DNA of 56,136 nt from Scalindua sp964437425. Lineage in GTDB: Bacteria > Planctomycetota > Brocadiia > Brocadiales > Scalinduaceae. Both the position numbers and the translations under genes were made by a program. This document shows, one piece after another, positions 1-8,554 of this stretch; within the stretch, counting starts at the first letter, position 1, and each line of letters opens with the position of its first letter. The stretch is from the NCBI GenBank assembly GCA_964437425.1, contig CAYTGO010000017.1, positions 1 to 56,136 on the forward strand, given 5' to 3'. The notes beneath the pieces were generated by a model. The model was given only the letters and a program-made list of their open reading frames with translations, was not told where the DNA came from and made no database searches.

Positions 1-2
1 CA

Positions 3-65
3 CCTACGGTCCTGGATCGTATGGGAATTGACATTCCGTGGAATATGGAAGGAAAAGTTATTTAA
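3..65 (+). CDS. C-terminal end of an alkaline-phosphatase-superfamily / phosphoglycerate-mutase-like protein (partial)
   Basis: Only the last 20 codons are inside the window, ending in TAA at 63-65. The tail reads PTVLDRMGIDIPWNMEGKVI. The pattern 'PTxLDxxGIxIPxxMxGK' is what the C-termini of nucleotide pyrophosphatase/phosphodiesterase and cofactor-independent phosphomutase proteins look like. It ends 8 bp before cobS, so it is probably in the same operon. The family call rests on this short tail alone. Confidence 0.45.
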   Translation, partial: PTVLDRMGIDIPWNMEGKVI

Positions 66-73
66 AATAAATT

Positions 74-895
74 ATGAAAGATTTTTTCTGGGTAATTAAT
101 TTCTTAACAACGGTTCCGACCGGCAAAAGATGGTGTGAAAGAGAACCAAAAACAGGGAATGCAGCATTCTGGTTTCCCATAATTGGCCTGTTGATGGGGT
201 TTATGCTGACATTTGTTTATATCCCTGCAACTAGATTCTTTCCACATCTGGTTGCCGATGCAGTAATTTTGATAATTTACATTGTTATAACGGGCGGCTT
301 TCACCTTGATGGGTTTGCAGATACCTGCGATGGTATATTTGGGGGAAGTACCAGGGAAAAACGGCTAGGCATAATGCGGGACAGCCAAATAGGAAGTTAT
401 GGCGCATTGTGCCTTATCTGTACTGTTGGGCTGAAATATGCGTGCCTTGTTTCCATTGATCCTAACGCGGTAGCCGGATTATCTTTTATCTCAGACCACA
501 AAACAATAAGTGATTTGAACCCTTTGTATCTCTACGCCTGCGAGAAGGGCAAAGTGCTTCTCTTTATGTGTGCTCTTGGCCGCTGGTCTCAAATACTGGG
601 TGCAGCGCTGTCAAACTATGCAAGGGACGAAGAAGGTACAGGAAAAATAATTATTGAAAACGTCAAAATGAAACACGCTATATTTTCTTCGTTAATACCT
701 GGAATACTTATATTTTTGTTTTGTGGAATTAAAGGAATTTTTATATTCTCTACAGTATTCTTTGTTGTTATTTTTCTTGTTTCATACATGAAAAAGAAAA
801 TTGGCGGAATGACAGGAGACACCCTGGGTGCTTTAAACGAAGTAAGTGAATTGACCGTATTACTTTCCTTTTTAGTGATTCAATGTCAGAACTAA
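74..895 (+). CDS. cobS: Adenosylcobinamide-GDP ribazoletransferase (cobalamin synthase)
   Basis: CobS joins adenosylcobinamide-GDP to alpha-ribazole (or its phosphate) in the last steps of cobalamin assembly at the membrane. The 273-residue protein starts with the typical 'FFWVINFLTTVP' segment, has the acidic metal/substrate motif HLDGFADTCDG near residues 77-87, and then GIMRDSQIGSYG. Several hydrophobic stretches indicate multiple membrane helices. It is slightly longer than usual (about 250), because of a loop around residues 127-155. Its 3' end overlaps the start of cobU by 13 bp, indicating translational coupling. Any cobalamin riboswitch would lie upstream of the window. Confidence 0.95.
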   Translation: MKDFFWVINFLTTVPTGKRWCEREPKTGNAAFWFPIIGLLMGFMLTFVYIPATRFFPHLVADAVILIIYIVITGGFHLDGFADTCDGIFGGSTREKRLGIMRDSQIGSYGALCLICTVGLKYACLVSIDPNAVAGLSFISDHKTISDLNPLYLYACEKGKVLLFMCALGRWSQILGAALSNYARDEEGTGKIIIENVKMKHAIFSSLIPGILIFLFCGIKGIFIFSTVFFVVIFLVSYMKKKIGGMTGDTLGALNEVSELTVLLSFLVIQCQN

Positions 896-1425
896 CACTC
901 GTAATTGGTGGTACAAGAAGCGGTAAATCTGCATTTGCAACAGAGCTTGCGAAAAAGTACAAGCATGTTTGTTATATTGCGACTGCAGATTCCGGACAAT
1001 CTTCACAGTTCGATGACGGTGAGATGCTGGAACGGATACAAAAACACCGTGAGAACAGGCCCGCAGAATGGGAAACGGTAGAAGCACCTTTAGAACTAGA
1101 TAAAGCTGTTTCAAATCTTAATAAAAACTTCGAAGTTGTATTAATCGATTGTATTACCATTTATGTGACAAATTTGCTTCTTGGCAGTCATAATGAGGAA
1201 GGAGATGAGCACATAATCGATGCAATAAACAAATTGTGTAGTGTTTGTAAAAATGTGTCTTTCAATGTTATAATGGTGACCAATGAAGTCGGTTACGGAG
1301 TTGTTCCGGACAATGCGCTATCAAGGCGATTTCGTGATATCGCTGGCTACGCTAATCAGATAATTGCCAGTGAAGCAGACAATGTATACCTGGTTACTGC
1401 AGGAATTGAAAACAAGATTAAATAA
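883..1425 (+). CDS. cobU: Bifunctional adenosylcobinamide kinase / adenosylcobinamide-phosphate guanylyltransferase
   Basis: CobU phosphorylates adenosylcobinamide and then transfers GMP, making the substrate of CobS. The N-terminus holds the P-loop GGTRSGKS at residues 9-16. Further on are IQKHRENRP (the 'RI..H...RP' family motif), the Walker-B-like VLIDCITIYVTN, and a C-terminal FRDIAGYANQ...VYLVTAGI block typical of the family. Length (180 residues) is normal. It follows cobS with a 13-bp overlap, so both enzymes of nucleotide-loop assembly are co-transcribed. Confidence 0.95.
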   Translation: MSELTLVIGGTRSGKSAFATELAKKYKHVCYIATADSGQSSQFDDGEMLERIQKHRENRPAEWETVEAPLELDKAVSNLNKNFEVVLIDCITIYVTNLLLGSHNEEGDEHIIDAINKLCSVCKNVSFNVIMVTNEVGYGVVPDNALSRRFRDIAGYANQIIASEADNVYLVTAGIENKIK

Positions 1426-1450
1426 TTTTTTTTGGAAGGAGATAGATAGA

Positions 1451-2095
1451 ATGAAATTTTTTATTGATACAGCGGATGTAAATGAGATAAAAGAAGCTGA
1501 GAGTCTCGGTATCCTGGATGGCGTTACAACCAACCCAACACTGATATCAAAAACCGGACGGCCTTTTAAGGAAACTATTGAAGAAATATGTACAATCGTA
1601 AAAGGCCCTGTAAGCGCCGAAGTGGTCAGCACTGATACCGAAGGTATAATTAAAGAGGGTCGGGATCTGGCAAAAATTGCTGATAACATCGTCGTAAAGG
1701 TCCCTCTTATTAAAGATGGACTTAAAGCGGTGAAGGTTCTTAGCTCAGAAGGAATAAAGGTGAACGTAACCCTCTGCTTCTCTTCGAATCAAGCTCTGCT
1801 TGCCGCAAAGGTAGGAGCCGCCTATATTAGCCCGTTTGTTGGCAGACTTGATGATAAAGGACATACTGGAATGGAAGTGGTTGATGAGATTCGTACTATT
1901 TATGATAATTACGATTTTGATACGGAGATAATTGTCGCCAGTATTAGAACACCATTACATGTTAGAGATGCCGCTCTCATGGGTGCTGATATTGCGACTA
2001 TACCATTTGATGTATTTAACAAAATAGTACAACATCCATTAACAGATATAGGCCTGAAAAGTTTTCTTGCGGACTGGGAAAAAGTACCTAAATAA
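1451..2095 (+). CDS. tal: Transaldolase / fructose-6-phosphate aldolase family protein (TalC-like)
   Basis: A short-type transaldolase (class I aldolase, TIM barrel) of the non-oxidative pentose phosphate pathway. The start at 1451 was chosen because an AAGGAGATAG ribosome site lies just before it and the protein then begins MKFFIDTADVNEI, the standard start of the 214-residue TalC/FSA group; an upstream in-frame extension lies inside cobU. GVTTNPTLI near residues 26-34, the Schiff-base lysine in VVKVPLIKDG, VNVTLCFSSNQALLAAKVGA and ISPFVGRLDD are visible. Transaldolase and F6P-aldolase activities cannot be separated from sequence alone. Confidence 0.93.
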   Translation: MKFFIDTADVNEIKEAESLGILDGVTTNPTLISKTGRPFKETIEEICTIVKGPVSAEVVSTDTEGIIKEGRDLAKIADNIVVKVPLIKDGLKAVKVLSSEGIKVNVTLCFSSNQALLAAKVGAAYISPFVGRLDDKGHTGMEVVDEIRTIYDNYDFDTEIIVASIRTPLHVRDAALMGADIATIPFDVFNKIVQHPLTDIGLKSFLADWEKVPK

Positions 2096-2109
2096 GCCGG
2101 GTAGTATTT

Positions 2110-2183
2110 GTGGATTCGCTTCACTTAATCCACAAGCTGAAAATTGATGAAATGGCAGGGTGGATTAAGTGAAGCGAATCCAC
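2110..2183. repeat. Perfect 24-bp inverted repeat with nested palindromes
   Basis: The arms are 2110-2133 and 2160-2183, exact reverse complements separated by 26 bp. Each arm also folds on itself, because GTGGATT at one end pairs with AATCCAC at the other. The element lies between the convergent transaldolase and TusA-like genes and could end transcription of both, although no clear U-tract follows. It reads through as 'GGLSEANPP', which resembles the dispersed intergenic palindromes of many bacteria; that comparison is from memory. Confidence 0.75.
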
Positions 2184-2190
2184 CTCTATT

Positions 2191-2430
2191 TTATTCACCA
2201 GACGTGAGTTTACGGATAAAGGTATGGATCTCTCCATCGACTTCATCTATTTTCAGCAACTCATTTCCCGTTTTTTCACACCACGCCTTAATGTCACTCT
2301 TTATTCCGTCATCAGTTGAAATAATTTCCAAAATTTGTCCTGTATCCAACTCTTTTATTTTTTGAGATGCCTTGAATACGGGCATTGGACAAAGCAAACC
2401 ATAACAGTCTAATGTAAAATCAGGTTTCAT
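2191..2430 (-). CDS. Sulfurtransferase TusA family protein
   Basis: A 79-residue SirA/TusA-like protein. The family carries sulfur on the cysteine of a CPxP motif for tRNA thiolation, molybdenum cofactor or sulfur metabolism. Here the motif is CPMP (Cys14) in DCYGLLCPMPVFKASQKI, followed by the beta-alpha-beta core with STDDGIKSDIKAWCEKTGNE, in which the conserved Asp and Trp-Cys region is kept. A GGGAGGGAG ribosome site lies 11 bp before the ATG. No partner genes stand beside it on the same strand, so the sulfur acceptor is unknown. Confidence 0.9.
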   Translation of the reverse strand: MKPDFTLDCYGLLCPMPVFKASQKIKELDTGQILEIISTDDGIKSDIKAWCEKTGNELLKIDEVDGEIHTFIRKLTSGE

Positions 2431-2574
2431 AACTCAAAACACTCCCTCCCTTTGGTAAGAGATATATCAGTAATAAAGTAAGATATTATATATTTTTTAG
2501 TAGAAAATGCAAAACAAGTTGTGTAAGTTTTACTATAACCTTAAAGACAACAGTATCTTGAAATTGGAGAAACC

Positions 2575-3189
2575 ATGAATATACTGGCTATAGGTGCCCA
2601 CCCGGATGATATTGAATTCGGGTGTGGTGGTACTTTATCAAAATATAGTGAGAAAGGGCATAACGTATATATGCTGGTGTTGTCTAAAGGAGATAAAGGA
2701 GGAGATTCTCATGTCAGACAGAAAGAACAGGAAAACTCAGCACGAATATTAAGAATAGAGACGCTGCACTTCGGTGACTATAAGGACACTGAAATCGTAC
2801 AGAGCCAGAAACTTATTACAGAGATAGAAGGTTTTCTGAAAGAGATAAAACCCGGTTTCATTTTTGTTCACTACCATGACGATACGCATCAAGATCACAG
2901 GAACCTGGCCGCTTCAACTATATCCGCAACAAGGTATATTCATAACGTACTTTTTTATGAAGGCCCGACTACACAAAATTTCACAGCCAATGTATTTGTA
3001 GATATTACCAATGCCCTTGATAAAAAGCTTGAGTGCCTGGAAGCACACATTTCTCAGGTTTCAAAGACGAACATTGAAGGTTTGTCGATCATTGAAGCAG
3101 CCAAATCTACGGCACATTTCAGAGGTATTCAGGGAAGAGTAAATTACGCCGAAGCTTTTAATTCTTTACGCTTATTCATAAATATTTAA
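2575..3189 (+). CDS. PIG-L family deacetylase (LmbE-like)
   Basis: Zinc-dependent N-acetylglucosaminyl deacetylase-like fold, 204 residues. The zinc-binding AHPDD motif is at residues 8-12 (IGAHPDDIEFGCGGTL), and the third ligand region HYHDDTHQDHRN follows near residue 100. It removes N-acetyl groups from small sugar conjugates in known members. Its stop codon overlaps the ATG of the next gene (TAATG), so it is translationally coupled to an aminotransferase and a lipid-linked sugar transferase, which points to a surface-glycan or glycolipid pathway. Confidence 0.9.
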   Translation: MNILAIGAHPDDIEFGCGGTLSKYSEKGHNVYMLVLSKGDKGGDSHVRQKEQENSARILRIETLHFGDYKDTEIVQSQKLITEIEGFLKEIKPGFIFVHYHDDTHQDHRNLAASTISATRYIHNVLFYEGPTTQNFTANVFVDITNALDKKLECLEAHISQVSKTNIEGLSIIEAAKSTAHFRGIQGRVNYAEAFNSLRLFINI

Positions 3190-4259
3190 TGGCACAAAAA
3201 TTTGTGATCCCTCATTCAAGACCCACAGTAGATGAAAGTGATCTATTTTCGGTATCTGAGGTAATTCGTTCAGGGCGGATTGTACAGGGTAAAGTGGTAG
3301 AGAAATTTGAAAAGAAGGTAGCAAAATTTATCGGTGTAGATGGTGCGGTGGCTACAAATACGGGGACATCTGCGCTACACCTCTCCCTCCTTGCCATAGG
3401 AATAAAAAAAGGTGACTACGTCGCAATACCAAGTTTTGTGTGCACCGCCCTGCTAAATGCGGTGAAGTATGTTGGCGCACATCCAACCCTGGTAGACATT
3501 GACCCTGAAACTTACAATATAGATATTAGCGATCTAAAAAAAAGAGTAAAGAAATCTACAAAGGCAATAATTTTACCACACCTGTTTGGCCTACCTGCGG
3601 ATATAGACGAGATCGTGTCACTTGGAATACCGGTAATTGAAGACTGTGCACAAGCGATCGGGGCTGTTTATAAAGGGAAAAAAGCGGGTAGCTTTGGTCA
3701 ACTCTCCTGTTTCTCGTTTTACGCAACAAAAGTTCTTTCTACAGGAGAAGGCGGAATGGTGGTTTCTGATTCAAAAAACTTACTAAAAAAAATCAGAGAT
3801 TTTAGAGATTACGATAATAAGAAAAACTACTCAGTTCGTTACAATTATAAGATGACAGATATTCAAGCGGCAATGGGTATTTCACAACTTAAGAAGCTGC
3901 ACTCTTTTCTATTGAGAAGAGCTAATATTGCAAAAAGATATTCTTCGGTATTACAGGAATTTTGCAATGTCCCTTCTATCAGTTACAAAGACAGAAAACA
4001 TATTTTTTTTCGATTCCCTATTCAAATACAAGGAAGTGTTTCAAAGGCTCTGAATTTTTTTACTGAAAGAGGAGTCACCTGCGCACGGCCTGTGTTTAAA
4101 CCGATACATAAATACCTTCAAGTTAATGGGCTCACGAATACAGATACCGTCTGGAACAACACTATTTCTATACCAATATATCCATCCTTAACCGAAAAAG
4201 AAATCTGTAAAATTCTGGATGTTCTTAGACTATATCTGAAAAAGGAATCTATAAATTGA
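3189..4259 (+). CDS. DegT/DnrJ/EryC1/StrS family PLP-dependent sugar aminotransferase
   Basis: A 356-residue aminotransferase of the family that aminates nucleotide-activated keto-sugars. Family hallmarks are TNTGTSALHLSLLA near residues 57-70, the EDCAQAIGA aspartate motif, and FSFYATKVLSTGEGGMVV with the PLP-binding lysine. It overlaps the deacetylase upstream by one base and the sugar transferase downstream by four. The order deacetylase, aminotransferase, sugar-phosphotransferase suggests formation of an aminosugar that is then loaded on a lipid carrier; the exact sugar cannot be told. Confidence 0.92.
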   Translation: MAQKFVIPHSRPTVDESDLFSVSEVIRSGRIVQGKVVEKFEKKVAKFIGVDGAVATNTGTSALHLSLLAIGIKKGDYVAIPSFVCTALLNAVKYVGAHPTLVDIDPETYNIDISDLKKRVKKSTKAIILPHLFGLPADIDEIVSLGIPVIEDCAQAIGAVYKGKKAGSFGQLSCFSFYATKVLSTGEGGMVVSDSKNLLKKIRDFRDYDNKKNYSVRYNYKMTDIQAAMGISQLKKLHSFLLRRANIAKRYSSVLQEFCNVPSISYKDRKHIFFRFPIQIQGSVSKALNFFTERGVTCARPVFKPIHKYLQVNGLTNTDTVWNNTISIPIYPSLTEKEICKILDVLRLYLKKESIN

Positions 4260-5443
4260 AACACACATCCGTTAATTTCAGAATCAGAGACTATATCCCA
4301 TGTAAATACAATATCGTAATATTTTTCATATTTATACTCTTTATCTGCCCGACGGTAAAACATTGGTTTTTCCACCACAACCTTTCATGGTTATACCTTT
4401 TACTGTTTTCATTTCTGGTTAGCTACCTATGTATTCCTGTGGTTAAAAGGATCGCTTCATGGCGAAATATTGTTGATAACCCTGATGACAGGAAAGTACA
4501 CAAAACCCCAACTGCCCTTCTCGGTGGAGTTGCCGTATATATTGCATTTGCAAGTACGATTATTTATACCAACTCTTATTCTTTAGAATTAAAAGGAGTT
4601 GCAATTGGTGCAACTATAATATTTTTAACAGGGCTTATTGATGACATTGTAACTCTTCGTGCAAGGTTAAAAATTCTTATTCAGATAATTGCAGTATCTA
4701 TTATGATCTATTACGGTGTAGTTGCAGATTTTTTACCAAATACCTGGTGGGGTCACTTCTTTGAGATTGCCATTACGTTCTTATGGATGCTTGGCATAAC
4801 TAATTCACTAAACTTCTTTGACGGGATGGATGGCCTTGCCACCGGTCTTACTATAATATGTTCCGCTTTTTTGAGTATTCTTGCTATTAAAACAATGCAA
4901 CCTTATTTAGTGGTTCTTTCAGTTGCACTAGCTGGAAGCTGCCTCGGCTTTTTCCCCTATAATTTAAGATACAAAAAACCTGCCGTTATTTTCCTTGGAG
5001 ATGCAGGAAGTACTTTCATGGGGTTTATGTTAGCCGGTATGGTCCTGATGGGTGGTTGGGGTGATAAAGATCCCATAAAAGCATACGCTATGCCCATACT
5101 CATAATGAGCATATTTATTTTTGACATGGTGTACACAACAACTTCAAGAATTGCCTCTCATAAGATTGTAAATATCAGAGAATGGTTGGAATTCACAGGA
5201 AAGGACCACCTTCACCATCGGCTTACTGCTCTGGGGCTGAGTGCTAAACAGACCGTTTTTTTTATCTATTTTCTTACAGCATCGCTGGGCATGAGTGCAC
5301 TGGTATTGAAAAACGGTGGTGTAATTGATGCCTTATTGCTTCTTTTTCAAGCAGTAACCATATATCTCATAATCGTCATTTTGATGCTTAGAGGGAAAAA
5401 AGGAGAAAGAAGAGACAGAAGAAAAGAAGATCAGGTTGAATAA
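4256..5443 (+). CDS. Polyprenyl-phosphate sugar-1-phosphate transferase (WecA/MraY-type glycosyltransferase family 4)
   Basis: An integral membrane enzyme (395 residues, about ten hydrophobic helices) that transfers a sugar phosphate from UDP-sugar to undecaprenyl phosphate. The family motifs are DDRKVHKTPTALLGGVAVY, the metal site LIDDIVTLRARLK, NSLNFFDGMDGLA, and FLGDAGSTFMGF. The C-terminal HHR of the WecA group is seen in DHLHHRLTALGLS. The start is a TTG whose last two bases form part of the TGA stop of the aminotransferase, indicating coupling. The last ~15 residues are very basic and charged. Confidence 0.9.
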   Translation: MKHTSVNFRIRDYIPCKYNIVIFFIFILFICPTVKHWFFHHNLSWLYLLLFSFLVSYLCIPVVKRIASWRNIVDNPDDRKVHKTPTALLGGVAVYIAFASTIIYTNSYSLELKGVAIGATIIFLTGLIDDIVTLRARLKILIQIIAVSIMIYYGVVADFLPNTWWGHFFEIAITFLWMLGITNSLNFFDGMDGLATGLTIICSAFLSILAIKTMQPYLVVLSVALAGSCLGFFPYNLRYKKPAVIFLGDAGSTFMGFMLAGMVLMGGWGDKDPIKAYAMPILIMSIFIFDMVYTTTSRIASHKIVNIREWLEFTGKDHLHHRLTALGLSAKQTVFFIYFLTASLGMSALVLKNGGVIDALLLLFQAVTIYLIIVILMLRGKKGERRDRRKEDQVE

Positions 5444-5673
5444 CGAAAATAAAACAGGAAACGTGTTATATCGCCATGCTCTTTCATACTGAAATCCTTT
5501 GAACAGCCTCTTATTTGATTTATCATAATATCCCTTCCTCATGAAGTATCAGCAGTCAAGATATTCCCCCGTTTTACGTACATTATCATTCAATCAAATT
5601 GCTCGCCTTTAAATGATATTTTATCGACCCTGTGATTGAAAGAAAAATGCGTTAATATTCCAAAGCGATTTGC

Positions 5674-5679
5674 TATAAT
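5674..5679 (+). promoter_or_regulatory. TATAAT -10 box 6 bp before the archease ATG
   Basis: A perfect TATAAT lies so close to the ATG at 5686 that transcription would start at or next to the first codon, predicting a leaderless mRNA. No good -35 hexamer stands 16-18 bp upstream. No ribosome site is present before the ATG. Confidence 0.45.
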
Positions 5680-5685
5680 TCAGAA

Positions 5686-6114
5686 ATGGAAGAATATGTT
5701 TTTCTCGATAATATAGCAACAGCCGACGTAGCAATAGAATCTCGTGGAGATACTCTGGAGGAATTGTTCACTGCATCTGCGATGGCAACTTTTGAAGTAA
5801 TGGCAGACACCGGTGGTATTCAACCGGAAATCAAGAAAACTCTGCAATTGGAAAATTCTGAAGTAGATGGGTTGCTGTTTGACTGGCTTGCCGAAATAAT
5901 ATATTTAAAAGATTCAGCATCTATGATCTTCGGAAAATATAATTTAAAGATAACAAAAGATACGAAATACCAACTCGATGCCGAAATACTTGGTGAAGAG
6001 ATTAACCAAGCTAAACATGATCTCAGGTGCGACGTAAAAGCAATAACCTTTCACCTCTTCGAAGTGTATCAGAAGGAAGGCAAATGGATATCCAGATTTA
6101 TTCTGGATATATGA
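5686..6114 (+). CDS. Archease, RtcB ligase cofactor protein
   Basis: A 142-residue archease-family protein. Archease speeds guanylylation and multiple turnover of the RNA ligase RtcB, which is encoded 71 bp downstream. The start matches the family (YVFLDNIATADVAIESRG, followed by the TLEELF helix), and the end has the family block DVKAITFHLFEVYQKEG...FILDI with the metal-binding acidic residues. The HTADV histidine usual near the N-terminus is replaced (NIATADV). The start codon is fixed by homology and implies a leaderless transcript. Confidence 0.9.
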   Translation: MEEYVFLDNIATADVAIESRGDTLEELFTASAMATFEVMADTGGIQPEIKKTLQLENSEVDGLLFDWLAEIIYLKDSASMIFGKYNLKITKDTKYQLDAEILGEEINQAKHDLRCDVKAITFHLFEVYQKEGKWISRFILDI

Positions 6115-6185
6115 AGCTACACAACCGAATAACTCAAAACAGTTAAAAGTAGCAATTCTTAAGCACATTATCCAAAGACAACAAA

Positions 6186-7643
6186 ATGGAAACAGAAATG
6201 AAAGTTAATAAAATCTCAGACTGTTTATGGGAAATCCCTAAAACAGAGAAAGACGGTATGCTTGTCCCTGCAAGGATTTACGCAAGCGACACACTTCTTG
6301 AGGAGATGGATAAAGGTGTTTTTGAGCAGATCACAAATGTGGCCTGCCTGCCCGGTATTCAGAAGTACGCACTCTGTATGCCTGACGGCCACTGGGGATA
6401 CGGGTTTCCCATTGGTGGTGTAGCCGCTTTCGATACCAAAGAGGGCATTATCTCTCCCGGCGGAATAGGCTTTGACATTAATTGTGGAGTACGATTGATT
6501 ACTACACATTTAACAGTAGATGAAGTAAAGCCACGTATCCGGGAACTCGTTAATGAGCTGTTCCGGTCTGTTCCGGCAGGAGTGGGTGCCAAGGGCCCTC
6601 TGAAGGTTTCAGTATCACAGCTTAAAGAGATCATGAAAAAGGGAGCGGACTGGTGTATAGAAAATGGTTACGGCCTGCCTCAAGACCGTGAAAGGATAGA
6701 AGAGTGTGGGCATATACCCGGTGCTGATCCATCAAAGGTGAGTGAAAAGGCCATATCGAGAGGAATAAACCAGCTAGGCACTCTTGGCTCCGGAAACCAT
6801 TATCTGGAGATCCAGATGGTGACAATAGATAATATCTACGACGAGAAGGCGGCAAATGTATTTGGGATCAGTGAACAAAATCAGATAGTTATTATGGTAC
6901 ATTGCGGATCGAGAGGTTTTGGCCATCAAGTCGCGACTGATTACCTTCGTGTATTCGATAAAGCAATGAAAAAGTATGGTATGACGGTAAGAGACAGAGA
7001 GCTTGCCTGCGCGCCTTTTAAATCGCCGGAAGGTTCAGACTATTACAAAGCAATGCTTTGCGCCGCAAATAGTGCCTTTGCAAACAGGCAGATAATTACC
7101 CACAGAATAAGAGAAAGCTTTTCAAAAGTTTTTAATACCGATAGCGAAAAACTTGGAATAGAGATAGTGTATGATGTGGCCCACAATATCGCAAAGGTGG
7201 AGAGATATAAAATAAACGGAAAAGAGAAAGAGGTCTTAGTTCACAGAAAAGGTTCAACAAGATCATTCGGGCCAGGCAGAAAAGAGCTTCCTGAAATCTA
7301 CAGAAACGTCGGCCAGCCTGTTATCGTTGGCGGTTCAATGCAAACCGACTCTTATCTGCTGGCTGGTACTGAAAAAGCAATGGAAGAAACATTTGGTTCA
7401 ACTATGCATGGCGCAGGCAGGACTATGTCGAGACATGCAGCTAAAAAGAGAGTAAGAGGCGATCAACTACTGAAGACTATGGACAAAGATGGCATTCATG
7501 TTAAGACCGCATCAATGTCCGGTCTGGCCGAAGAAGCCGGTATCGCCTACAAGGACATATCAGAGGTTGTCGAAACTATGGACAAATTGGGTATAACAAA
7601 AAAAGTTGTAAAGCTGAGACCCATCGGGAATATTAAGGGATAA
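6186..7643 (+). CDS. rtcB: RNA-splicing ligase RtcB (tRNA ligase, 3'-phosphate type)
   Basis: RtcB joins RNA 2',3'-cyclic phosphate or 3'-phosphate ends to 5'-OH ends with GTP and Mn2+. The 485-residue protein has all main family blocks: CMPDGHWGYGFPIGG, GGIGFDINCGVRL with the metal-binding cysteine, LGSGNHYLEIQ, VHCGSRGFGHQV, DVAHNIAKVE, GSTRSFGPG, and C-terminal STMHGAGRTMSR holding the guanylylated histidine. The archease gene stands directly upstream, the classic pair for RNA repair or tRNA splicing. A second in-frame ATG at 6198 is an alternative start. Confidence 0.97.
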   Translation: METEMKVNKISDCLWEIPKTEKDGMLVPARIYASDTLLEEMDKGVFEQITNVACLPGIQKYALCMPDGHWGYGFPIGGVAAFDTKEGIISPGGIGFDINCGVRLITTHLTVDEVKPRIRELVNELFRSVPAGVGAKGPLKVSVSQLKEIMKKGADWCIENGYGLPQDRERIEECGHIPGADPSKVSEKAISRGINQLGTLGSGNHYLEIQMVTIDNIYDEKAANVFGISEQNQIVIMVHCGSRGFGHQVATDYLRVFDKAMKKYGMTVRDRELACAPFKSPEGSDYYKAMLCAANSAFANRQIITHRIRESFSKVFNTDSEKLGIEIVYDVAHNIAKVERYKINGKEKEVLVHRKGSTRSFGPGRKELPEIYRNVGQPVIVGGSMQTDSYLLAGTEKAMEETFGSTMHGAGRTMSRHAAKKRVRGDQLLKTMDKDGIHVKTASMSGLAEEAGIAYKDISEVVETMDKLGITKKVVKLRPIGNIKG

Positions 7644-7665
7644 CTTTAAGTGACAGGATATATTC

Positions 7666-8496
7666 ATGGCAGAAATTGGAGTATTTAATAATTTAAGGGT
7701 AATAAAAGAGGTTGATTTCGGAGTCTATCTTGACGGAGGCGAGCACGAAGAAATTCTGCTACCGCGCAGGTATGTTCCCGAAGATTGCAAGGTTGATGAT
7801 AACATAAGTGTTTTTATCTATCTCGATTCAGAAGATCGCTTTATTGCCACTACTGAAACCCCCTACGCAATGGTCGGTGATTTTGCCTTACTGAAGGTCG
7901 TTGCAGTCGAGTCTGTTGGGGCCTTCCTTGATTGGGGTCTGCTCAAAGATCTGCTGATACCTTTCGGTGAACAATCCCCAACCATGGAAATAGGCAAATC
8001 GTATATAGTCAGAATCTATGTTGACAAGCAAAGTAATCGCATTGCAGCCACTACGAGGCTGGACAGGTATCTTGACAACAAACCGGGCAATTTTCATGCA
8101 GGTCAGGAAGTGGAACTGCTGATATGCAACCAGACCGATATAGGATACAAAGCGATTATAAACGGTACGCATTGGGGAGTGCTCTACTCTAACGAAGTGT
8201 TTCAGCCATTAAAGAGTGGGCAGAAAACAAAAGGATACATTAAAAAAGTAAGGGAAGATAATAAAATAGATCTCAGCCTGCATAAACCAGGCTATGAAAG
8301 AGTTGATGACATAACAGATACAATTCTTAATGTCTTAAAAGAGCAAGGCGGGTTCATTTCAGTAACGGATAAAAGCTCTCCGGAAACTATCAATAAGCTG
8401 TTCGGCGTAAGCAAGAAGACGTTTAAAAAAGCGATAGGTGCCATTTACAGAAAAAGGCTTATTACTATAGAGAGCGATGGTATTAGGTTAAAATAG
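7666..8496 (+). CDS. S1 RNA-binding protein, CvfB/YitL family
   Basis: A 276-residue protein with the CvfB layout: tandem S1-like beta-barrels (LRVIKEVDFGVYLDGG at residues 9-24 and VVAVESVGAFLDWGLLKDLLIPF near residues 77-99) and a C-terminal winged-helix region (ILNVLKEQGGFISVTDKS...FGVSKKTFKKAIGAIYRK). Known members bind RNA and affect virulence or mRNA stability in Firmicutes. It starts 22 bp after rtcB, so the archease-rtcB-cvfB set may form an RNA-handling operon; that functional link is inferred. Confidence 0.9.
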   Translation: MAEIGVFNNLRVIKEVDFGVYLDGGEHEEILLPRRYVPEDCKVDDNISVFIYLDSEDRFIATTETPYAMVGDFALLKVVAVESVGAFLDWGLLKDLLIPFGEQSPTMEIGKSYIVRIYVDKQSNRIAATTRLDRYLDNKPGNFHAGQEVELLICNQTDIGYKAIINGTHWGVLYSNEVFQPLKSGQKTKGYIKKVREDNKIDLSLHKPGYERVDDITDTILNVLKEQGGFISVTDKSSPETINKLFGVSKKTFKKAIGAIYRKRLITIESDGIRLK

Positions 8497-8554
8497 TACA
8501 TTCTGATTATTTGTATGCCAATATTAGTAATAATGAGAAAACAACGAGTCATAC

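Noticed and set aside
2145..2365. Plus-strand frame overlapping the TusA-like gene
   Set aside because: It is a shadow of the TusA gene plus the inverted repeat read as GGLSEANPP; the TusA frame has the family motif.
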